Source: CAZYTM01 sp964649725 (GTDB taxonomy: Bacteria > Desulfobacterota > Desulfuromonadia > Geobacterales > Geobacteraceae). Taken from it: a stretch of DNA of 64,000 nt. The stretch lies in the NCBI GenBank assembly GCA_964649725.1, contig CAZYTM010000005.1, positions 1 to 64,000 on the forward strand. Direction: 5' to 3'. Shown here one piece after another: positions 8,512-15,562 of this stretch (its first letter is position 1; every line of letters begins with the position of its first letter). Under the pieces are notes generated by a model. The model saw nothing but the letters and a program-made list of their open reading frames with translations, did no database searches and was not told the origin of the DNA. Made by a program: the position numbers and the translations under genes.

Positions 8512-11000
8512 CCCTTTTCAGGAAAATCCTCCTGGCCATGCTCTCCCTGGCCCTGGTACCGCTGCTGGCCTCATCCCTGATCCTCTTTACCAACCTCAAC
8601 AATGTGCGGGGAAAACTGGCAGAGAGTATGTCCTCTATCGCTGACCAGCAGGCTTCAGAAAGTCTTAAATTACGCGCCGAACAGGTGGCAGCAAATATCT
8701 CGTCCTTTCTCGAAGAGTGTGAGGGGGACCTAAGGCTTTTGGCTGCATTACCACGCTCTACCACCATCCTCCACTCCTTTTATACTAGTCGCAGAGGGGA
8801 AGTATGGTACCGGCGTGGGCCGGCCTCAGCACCACAGGAGGTACGGGGAATGCTCCCCCGTTATGAATCTCTCGCCTTTATCGGCAGAGATGGCCAGGAG
8901 AGCTTTGTCATAAAGAATGGCAGAATACTTACAGCTGGTGAATTGCGCAATGTAGCCGATCCGGTCGACACAGAATTCAAGCATGAGGACTATTTCCGTC
9001 GCACCAGCCGGCTTAAAAAGGGTGAAGTCTATGTCTCTCACCTGACCGGTTTCCATATCTCCAAAGAGGAACAGCTGGCAGGGGCAGACGAGCCGGAGAA
9101 CGCCTTGACCGGCAAGCAATACCGCGGAGTGATCCGATTTGCCACACCACTTTTCAATGAGCAGGGGAAATTTGCCGGAGTTGTCGTGCTCTCCCTTGAT
9201 CATCGACATCTGATGGAGTTCACCCAGCATATACTCCCTGGCAAAAGCAGCGAAACCGTCTTCCCTTCATATAAGAGCGGCAATTATGCATTTCTCTTTG
9301 ACGATGAGGGGTGGATCATAACTCACCCCAAATTCTGGGACATCCGCGGTGTCGATGCCAATGGCAAACTGGTCCCACCATATACTGCCAATTCGTCACA
9401 GTCAGATATTGCTGCCGGGCGAATCCCCTTCAATCTCGACCATGCCGGATTCATTCACCCAAACTATCCGGTTGTAGCAAGCATGGTAAGGGAAGATCAG
9501 AGCGGTTATGTTGACATAACCAATGTCGGCGGTGCCAGAAAGGTCATGGCCTTTGCCCCGATCCGCTATTACAGCAGCGATTATGGCAAATACAGGATAT
9601 TCGGCGCTGTTACAATCGGTTTCCAGGTCGATCAGTTTCACGAACTGGCCCGTACCGGAGTAGCGATACTAAGTACTCAACTTAAGGAACATATCGCCAC
9701 CAGTATTTTCATCGTCACCCTGACCTCACTATTGGCGATACTCTCGGCATGGCTCCTCTCCCGAGGCATCACCCGACCGCTCGGACTGCTGACCGAAGGA
9801 GCCCGTAAACTGACAGAAGGTACATCCGGCAACCGGGTAGTTATCGACAGCAGTGATGAACTTGGAGAACTTGCCGGCACCTTCAACAGGATGGCCGAAG
9901 AACTCGAACAACGGAAGAACAATCTCCTCAACACTCTTGAAGAGCTGAGCGCTTCAAGGCAGGAGATCATGGCTGAACGTAACTTCAAAGAAGGTGTACT
10001 GGAGAGTATTTCCAGTGCTATCATCACCATCTCGCCGACAGGGCTTCTAACATCACTCAACAGCACCGGGAAAAAGATTCTTGGCGATAGCGCTGTTGCC
10101 GGAATTCACTACAAGACCATCTTTGCCGGCTGGGGAGATATGGCAGACAGGATTGGCGCCGTCCTGGATGGTCACCGCAGCTATGGTCGCGAACCTTTGC
10201 TGGTGATGGATGATGATGAAAAACTTCATTTCGAGGTCGGCTTCTTCCCGATTGGTACTGATCCATTCAGAGGGATTACTGTCACCATGCGGGACGAGAC
10301 CGAAAAAGAGCGGATGCATGAAGAGATGACCAGAATGGACAGACTGGCTTCGTTAGGGAAGCTTTCGGCAGGGATTGCTCACGAGGTGAGAAATCCGCTC
10401 ACCGGCATCTCGCTATTACTCGATGACCTGCATGACCGGGCGTCACTGGAATCGGAAAGCAAACAGCTGATGGCCAGAGCGCTGGCAGAGATAGAACGGG
10501 TGGAAAGACTGATCGCCGCCCTGCTCAACTTTGCTGCTCCGCCGAAAGCGGATTTCCGTGTAAATGACCTGAATCGGGTAGTTTTGGAGACACTGCTGCT
10601 GGTCAGGAGAGAATGCGAACGACAGGGTGTAGAACTCAGCTGCTCAACTGAAGAGATGCCACAGTTCCGGTTTGATGCAGAGCAGATCAAGCAGGCACTG
10701 CTCAACCTGGTCAAGAATGCCCTGGAAGCCTTGCCCAGAGGAGGGCTCATCGAAGTCAAGACATCCCTGGATAGCACCATGGCAAACATATTGGTCGCAG
10801 ACAACGGCCCAGGTATCGAAGAATCCGATCTCTCCCTAATCTTTGAGCCGTTCTTTACCCGCAAAGGGGCCGGAACAGGTCTTGGTCTATCAATCACCCA
10901 GCGTATCGTCACTGAGCATAATGGCCGTATAACAGTAGAGAGCGGCAACGGTACCCGTTTCATTATTACCCTGCCGATCGGCAGCACTGATCAATCGTGA
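8508..11000 (+). CDS. Membrane sensor histidine kinase (extracytoplasmic sensor, HAMP, PAS, HisKA, HATPase)
   Basis: An 830-residue kinase. TM1 lies at about 8-28, followed by a large extracytoplasmic region (29-390) with the look of a double Cache domain (FLFDDEGWIITHP, VASMVREDQSGYV). TM2 (394-415), HAMP (416-470) and PAS (490-600) come next. The phosphoacceptor is His625 in GIAHEVRNPLTG, and the ATPase domain has NLVKNALEAL, VADNGPGIE and GTGLGLSI. The H-box is of the NtrB type that pairs with sigma-54 activators, so the NtrC-type regulator at 12581 is the likely partner although two other genes lie between. Confidence 0.92.
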   Translation: MTLFRKILLAMLSLALVPLLASSLILFTNLNNVRGKLAESMSSIADQQASESLKLRAEQVAANISSFLEECEGDLRLLAALPRSTTILHSFYTSRRGEVWYRRGPASAPQEVRGMLPRYESLAFIGRDGQESFVIKNGRILTAGELRNVADPVDTEFKHEDYFRRTSRLKKGEVYVSHLTGFHISKEEQLAGADEPENALTGKQYRGVIRFATPLFNEQGKFAGVVVLSLDHRHLMEFTQHILPGKSSETVFPSYKSGNYAFLFDDEGWIITHPKFWDIRGVDANGKLVPPYTANSSQSDIAAGRIPFNLDHAGFIHPNYPVVASMVREDQSGYVDITNVGGARKVMAFAPIRYYSSDYGKYRIFGAVTIGFQVDQFHELARTGVAILSTQLKEHIATSIFIVTLTSLLAILSAWLLSRGITRPLGLLTEGARKLTEGTSGNRVVIDSSDELGELAGTFNRMAEELEQRKNNLLNTLEELSASRQEIMAERNFKEGVLESISSAIITISPTGLLTSLNSTGKKILGDSAVAGIHYKTIFAGWGDMADRIGAVLDGHRSYGREPLLVMDDDEKLHFEVGFFPIGTDPFRGITVTMRDETEKERMHEEMTRMDRLASLGKLSAGIAHEVRNPLTGISLLLDDLHDRASLESESKQLMARALAEIERVERLIAALLNFAAPPKADFRVNDLNRVVLETLLLVRRECERQGVELSCSTEEMPQFRFDAEQIKQALLNLVKNALEALPRGGLIEVKTSLDSTMANILVADNGPGIEESDLSLIFEPFFTRKGAGTGLGLSITQRIVTEHNGRITVESGNGTRFIITLPIGSTDQS

Positions 11001-11110
11001 GGTGATTCAATCCCAACCGCTAAAGATAATCACCTGATTTACCGATAGATATCCCAGGGAGCAGAATAGTCTCCAAAGCAGTTGCTGCAGAAGACTGCAG
11101 GGAGGGGATC

Positions 11111-11659
11111 ATGAAAGGTATTCTACTGGCGGTGATGGTACTGCTGTTGGCAGGCTGCGCGACCGGTTCAGCCTCTATGGCGAACAGGGATCTGAGCAAT
11201 CCGGCAGATACACTTCTGCAGGCCAATTATGCCGCTGTTGACAAACTGGTAGCTGTTGCTGCTATGACGAGCGGACTGGTGAAGGAACAGCCGATAATAG
11301 TTGCTACCTTGGTGAATATTGACGACCTGCGCAGCTCAAGGCTCGGCCGTATCTTGTCGGAACAGATCAGCACCAGGCTATCCTGCAACGGTTTTAGCGT
11401 GACCGAATTAAAGTTGCGCGGCACAATCTTTGTCAAGCAGGCTGAAGGGGAATTCCTCCTCTCACGCGAGATCAAAGAGATCAGTGCCAACCACAAGGCG
11501 CAAGCGGTGCTGGTCGGCACCTATGCCGAAGCACGGGGGAATGTCTATATCACCCTGAAAATAGTCGGAACCGGCAGCAACCAGATCATCGCTGCCCATG
11601 ACTATGTTCTCCCGATGGATGCCAATGTCCGCTCACTTCTCTGGACCGCCAGCAGGTAG
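11111..11659 (+). CDS. FlgO-domain-like lipoprotein
   Basis: A 182-residue lipoprotein: MKGILLAVMVLLLAGC is a classic lipoprotein signal with Cys16 as lipidated residue. The mature part starts with an NPADTLLQANYAAVDKL segment, continues with PIIVATLVNIDDL and RLGRILSEQISTRL, and resembles FlgO-domain proteins, first defined in Vibrio as outer-membrane lipoproteins affecting flagella. No flagellar genes are close; it lies between a sensor kinase and a DsrE gene. ATG 11111 has GGGAGGGG upstream. The FlgO assignment is from pattern memory and is moderate. Confidence 0.7.
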   Translation: MKGILLAVMVLLLAGCATGSASMANRDLSNPADTLLQANYAAVDKLVAVAAMTSGLVKEQPIIVATLVNIDDLRSSRLGRILSEQISTRLSCNGFSVTELKLRGTIFVKQAEGEFLLSREIKEISANHKAQAVLVGTYAEARGNVYITLKIVGTGSNQIIAAHDYVLPMDANVRSLLWTASR

Positions 11660-11679
11660 CTGAAAGGATTGAAATAAAA

Positions 11680-12192
11680 CTACCCCCAGACCACCCAGGC
11701 GTCCTGAATGTTCTTCATCAACCAGTCGCCACCTGCCTTCTCGACAAAGTTGTAAGTGTCGCTGCCGGTGAAATAATCAATGCATGGCGGGCAGGCGCCA
11801 AAGAGCACCCCCTTCCCTTTCAGCTTCTTGATCAGTTCGTCTGCAGTGCCGAATTTCTCGTAGACCGGCGACTTTATCCTTTCTGCCTTACTCTTCACAG
11901 CCAGGTCAGCACCTTCCAGATATAACCAGACATGGACATTCCCCCACCCTTTGCTGATTGCGACATCTGCCATCAGGAGCCCGAAAATGGCCCGGTTCGG
12001 GTCGTTACCACCATAACTTATAACTACGACATACTTACCTTTCTTCTCCCCTTCGGCAAAAGCCTGACCGCCAATCATCGAACTGATACCGGCAGCACCG
12101 AGCCCGACTCCGACACTTTTGAGAAAATCGAGCCGGCTTACCCCATCTGTCTGATTCTTTTCCAATCCTTTATTCAATTTCTTCTCTGCCAT
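11680..12192 (-). CDS. Exported DsrE-like protein with single-arginine Tat-like signal
   Basis: The 170-residue protein has a leader SRLDFLKSVGVG followed by a Gly/Ala-rich hydrophobic stretch ending QAFA/EG. It resembles a twin-arginine signal, but the second Arg is replaced by Leu. The mature domain looks DsrE-like: KYVVVISYGGNDPNRAIFGL, a middle VHVWLYLEGADLAVK, and LFGACPPCIDYF carrying a CPPC pair where DsrE-family proteins often place a sulfur-handling Cys. Members transfer sulfur in persulfide form; a periplasmic version would act in sulfur redox, which is inference. ATG 12192 has GAAAGGAG. It converges with the lipoprotein gene. Confidence 0.75.
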   Translation of the reverse strand: MAEKKLNKGLEKNQTDGVSRLDFLKSVGVGLGAAGISSMIGGQAFAEGEKKGKYVVVISYGGNDPNRAIFGLLMADVAISKGWGNVHVWLYLEGADLAVKSKAERIKSPVYEKFGTADELIKKLKGKGVLFGACPPCIDYFTGSDTYNFVEKAGGDWLMKNIQDAWVVWG

Positions 12193-12580
12193 TACAACTC
12201 CTTTCTAAATACCAATGTAAAATAAACCGGCAACTGATCAGCTACTGACTGTTCCATACTATTTCTGTATATAAATAATGCCATTGACAGCAGCAATGCA
12301 AATTGATAATCATTATGCCAATATAACCTGGCTGAAGATCAGGCACCATCTCCCTTATGCCCCGGGTCGGCCGCGAACTTTTACCGGCAGCCCGGATGGA
12401 TATTGATCTCCACCAAGATCTTTACGCACCTTGACCAGCAAAAACATCAAATCCAGATTCCCTGGTTCTTCTGCCCGAATAAATTTTCAAAAAGCTTAAC
12501 CTGTTTTGAATTTATCAAGAAGTGACCGGTAGAAATAATAAAGCAGATAAGATAATTTATAACAGATTACCCGGGAAATC
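12193..12580. other. Divergent intergenic region between DsrE-like and NtrC-type genes
   Basis: Some 390 bases with no gene seen. It should hold the leftward promoter of the DsrE-like gene and the rightward promoter of the response regulator. The only strong motif is a Fur-like inverted repeat near 12306, listed separately. The 12480-12580 part is AT-rich without a clear sigma-54 or sigma-70 consensus. Confidence 0.4.
12306..12316. promoter_or_regulatory. Candidate Fur-type operator core
   Basis: ATAATCATTAT is a perfect inverted repeat around one base and equals the right-hand part of the 19-base Fur consensus (ATAATnATTAT). It lies about 115 bases upstream of the DsrE-like start and 265 bases before the NtrC-type start. 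The left-hand hexamer of a full Fur box is weak, so this is a candidate only. Confidence 0.4.
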
Positions 12581-13948
12581 ATGGAAAAAATTCTTATAAT
12601 CGACGACGAGTCATTTATCCGCGAGAATGTCCAACGGATACTTGCCGAAGATGGCTATACTGTCCTGACTGCAGAGAGTGGCGAAAATGCCCTGGAACTG
12701 GTTGCCGACGAGGACCTCGACCTGGTGTTGCTCGATTTGAACCTTGGCGCCGAAGATGGGCTGGCAGTCCTGAAATCGTTGAAAGAGATAGACTCAGAGC
12801 TCCTGGTTATCGTTATTACCGGTTTCGGCTCGGTAGAATCGGCTGTCGATGCACTCAAAATGGGTGCCTTTCACTACATGAAAAAACCGTTCAAAGCCGA
12901 CGCCCTGCGTCTGATAGTCAAGTTGGCCCTGCAGACCCAGACCTTGAAACGGGAAGTGCGTAACCTCCGCAAAGGAGATCTGGAACTATTCGAAAAAGTC
13001 CCCCTGATCGGTGCCAGCAATGCATTCCGCGAGATCATACGCCATGTACGGGAGATTGCCCGCTTCCCCGCCTCAACAGTCCTCATAACCGGCGCATCAG
13101 GGACCGGAAAGGAGCTTCTGGCAAAGGCAATTCATCATCTTTCAGACCGCAACGATGCTCCCTTTATAGAGATCAACTGCGCCTCAATTCCGGTCAATCT
13201 TTTGGAGAGTGAACTGTTCGGCCATGAAAAAGGCTCCTTTACCGATGCGAGAGAGCGTAAAATAGGGCTTTTCGAAGAAGCCAACAGAGGGACCATCTTT
13301 CTCGATGAAATCGGCGAAATGGACCCTGCCATGCAGTCCAAACTGTTGCGGGTCCTTGAAGAGCGCAAGCTGCGCCGGGTCGGCGGGACCCGTCCAATAG
13401 ATATCGATGTCCGGGTCATAGCTGCCACCAACCGTGACCTGTCAACTGCCATCCGTGACGGACAGTTCCGGGAAGACCTCTTCTACCGTCTCAATGTCTT
13501 CCCGATCCAGATCCCGCCTTTGCGTGATCGACGTGAAGATATACCGCTACTGGCCAAGTTCTATCTGGAGAGATATAATCGTGCTTTTTCCCGCAATTTT
13601 CAGGAGATCGATCCGGCTGCCCTTGAACTGCTGGTCGCCTACGACTGGCCAGGCAATATCCGCGAACTGAAGAACACCATTGAAAGAATATGTATAATGC
13701 ATAACGGTCCTGCGCTCCTTGCCGAATATCTCCCCAGCGAGATGCTCTATAAAGAGCAGGCAAAGAACAGCACCACTATTGAGAATATTGACCTTGACCT
13801 GGGGCTGGAGAAATCTATCGAACATTATGAAAGGTCGCTTATCAAAGCAGCCATAGCAAAGACCGGCGGTAATGTCCTCCAGGCAGCCCAGCTTCTTATG
13901 GTGCCAAGAGGGACACTCCGCTACAAGATGACCAAGCATGGACTATAG
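12581..13948 (+). CDS. Sigma-54-dependent response regulator (NtrC family)
   Basis: A 455-residue activator in the standard order. The receiver (1-120) has Asp52 in VLLDLNL as phosphorylation site. The AAA+ domain (about 140-375) has Walker A GASGTGKE, Walker B GTIFLDEIGEMD and VIAATNRDL. A Fis-type helix-turn-helix (415-455) ends NVLQAAQLLMVPRGTLRYKM. The sigma-54 contact loop reads GSFTDA instead of GAFTGA, a substitution that may alter or weaken polymerase contact. The likely partner is the NtrB-like kinase at 8508. Target promoters are unknown; the sigma-54 promoter at 31045 is one conceivable target. Confidence 0.94.
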   Translation: MEKILIIDDESFIRENVQRILAEDGYTVLTAESGENALELVADEDLDLVLLDLNLGAEDGLAVLKSLKEIDSELLVIVITGFGSVESAVDALKMGAFHYMKKPFKADALRLIVKLALQTQTLKREVRNLRKGDLELFEKVPLIGASNAFREIIRHVREIARFPASTVLITGASGTGKELLAKAIHHLSDRNDAPFIEINCASIPVNLLESELFGHEKGSFTDARERKIGLFEEANRGTIFLDEIGEMDPAMQSKLLRVLEERKLRRVGGTRPIDIDVRVIAATNRDLSTAIRDGQFREDLFYRLNVFPIQIPPLRDRREDIPLLAKFYLERYNRAFSRNFQEIDPAALELLVAYDWPGNIRELKNTIERICIMHNGPALLAEYLPSEMLYKEQAKNSTTIENIDLDLGLEKSIEHYERSLIKAAIAKTGGNVLQAAQLLMVPRGTLRYKMTKHGL

Positions 13949-14011
13949 ATTTATAATTCTTGCATTGATTTATCTGTCGATTTAGATAAACTGACAGCGA
14001 GGAGCAGCAAC

Positions 14012-14485
14012 TTGACAAGTGATTTCGATAAAAACAAAACGAGTTCTGCAGCTAACGACCGGGCATCATACGTGTCAAACAGCTCATCTTCAGCAGCAAA
14101 ACAAAAACATCGCGTGCTGCTGGTTGATGATTGTGCCGACAACCGTATGCTGATCAGTATTACCATGCGCAATTCAAGTTATGTCTTTGATGAGGCTGAG
14201 CATGGAGCAGCAGCAGTGGAGAAGTACCGTCAGGGGGAGTATGATGCAATCCTGATGGACATGCAAATGCCTGTGCTGGACGGCTACGATGCAACCAGGC
14301 AGATACGCCAGATGGAAAGGGAATCAGGGCGCGAACCAACACCGATAATCGCCATTTCAGGCCATTCTTTCCATGAAGATATGGATAAAACAGCTGCTGC
14401 CGGCTGCGACATTCATCTCACCAAACCGATCCAGAAGGTAAAACTTCTGGAATGTCTTGACATGCTCGTCGGCAGAAATGTCTAA
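14012..14485 (+). CDS. Stand-alone receiver-domain protein
   Basis: A 157-residue protein made of a Ser/Asn-rich N-terminal tail (1-32) and one receiver domain. Key residues are VDDCADN (acidic pair), Asp83 in ILMDMQMPVLDG, Ser in AISGHSF, and Lys in LTKPIQK, so phosphorylation should be possible. There is no output domain. The start is TTG with GCGAGGAG seven bases upstream. The receiver is strikingly similar to the last receiver of the hybrid kinase at 15559 (shared EYDAILMD and MPVLDG, and KLLECLD at the end), so one probably arose from the other. Confidence 0.88.
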   Translation: MTSDFDKNKTSSAANDRASYVSNSSSSAAKQKHRVLLVDDCADNRMLISITMRNSSYVFDEAEHGAAAVEKYRQGEYDAILMDMQMPVLDGYDATRQIRQMERESGREPTPIIAISGHSFHEDMDKTAAAGCDIHLTKPIQKVKLLECLDMLVGRNV

Positions 14486-14620
14486 TCGGCACGGCGACTG
14501 TTCAGCGTACAATAACTCTATTAGCTCAGCAAGATGCGGCCAAACAGAGGATTCAGTTTTTATTGGTACAGATCCTTTTTCTGTCCCGACGTATAAATGG
14601 AATATACTGTTGGATCCAAA

Positions 14621-15562
14621 ATGAAACTATTATTCATCAGACCCACTTTATTGCTGATGGCTCATCTGGTCATCCTCGCCTGTTTAATCAGCTGCACCCG
14701 CGAGGAAAATGACAAGATTAATCTGACCAGCGGTAAAGTCATGGTGCCGGTCAGCTCTGCGAAAGGTCCAGAACCGCTAAAGATCGGCATGGGAGCCATG
14801 ATCACCCCCAAAGAGGGTTATAACTACTACTATCAGCTCAAGGAGTACCTGGCACAGAAGATCGGCTGGCCCGTTGAACTTGTGGACCGTGATACCTACG
14901 AACAGCTGAACAAACTATTGAAAAGCGGGGAGTTGCAGATTTCTTTCGTCGGTGCAGGACCTTACGCGGAAGGTCATGACAAATTAGGTCTGGATATCAT
15001 TGCAGCCCCGGTAGTGAAAGGCTCCCCTACCTTTCAATCTTACATTATCGTGCCACAGAAAAGCATGGTGCGGGATTTCTTGCAGCTACGCAACATGAAC
15101 TTCGCTTTCTCTGACCCTAAATCTATAACCGGCAAGCTTTACCCAACCTATTTGCTGGCCAAAATAAATGAGACACCTGCCTCATTCTTCAAAAAGACCG
15201 TCTACACCTATGGTCATGACAAGATAATCAAGGCGGTTGCGGAAAACTTCGTCGATGGCGCTGCCTTAAGTAGTCTTGTCTGGGAGAATATGGCTATAAA
15301 GCATCCGGAACTTACCGCCAAGACTCGGATCATCGCCAAATCACCACCTTACGGCATCCCTCCGCTCATCGCCACCAAGAGACTCGACCCGCACCTTAAA
15401 AAACTGCTCCGTGAGACTCTCCTTGCCATGCATACCGACCCGGCCGGGAAGAAGATTCTGGATAAGATGAATATCGACCGTTTCACCATGCAACCAGACA
15501 GCGCCTATAATTCAGTTCGCGAGATTCAGTCGTGGTTTGACCAGCAACAGGAGAAAAAATGA
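14621..15562 (+). CDS. PhnD-like periplasmic binding lipoprotein (sensor partner)
   Basis: A solute-binding protein of the PhnD/phosphonate-binding type with a lipoprotein signal ending LACLISC. The mature part shows PLKIGMGAMITPKEGY, LQISFVGAGPYAEG, FAFSDPKSITGKLYP and ATKRLDPHLKKLLRETLL, all typical of the family. I took ATG 14621 because it gives a compact signal peptide; an upstream ATG at 14597 is possible. No ABC permease or ATPase follows. Instead its stop overlaps the hybrid kinase start by four bases, so it probably binds a ligand and reports it to that kinase rather than importing it. The ligand is unknown. Confidence 0.8.
   Translation: MKLLFIRPTLLLMAHLVILACLISCTREENDKINLTSGKVMVPVSSAKGPEPLKIGMGAMITPKEGYNYYYQLKEYLAQKIGWPVELVDRDTYEQLNKLLKSGELQISFVGAGPYAEGHDKLGLDIIAAPVVKGSPTFQSYIIVPQKSMVRDFLQLRNMNFAFSDPKSITGKLYPTYLLAKINETPASFFKKTVYTYGHDKIIKAVAENFVDGAALSSLVWENMAIKHPELTAKTRIIAKSPPYGIPPLIATKRLDPHLKKLLRETLLAMHTDPAGKKILDKMNIDRFTMQPDSAYNSVREIQSWFDQQQEKK

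Noticed and set aside
14621..15562. Phosphonate ABC importer
   Set aside because: Only the binding protein is present, without PhnC or PhnE genes, and it is coupled to a kinase. A sensor role is more likely than transport.
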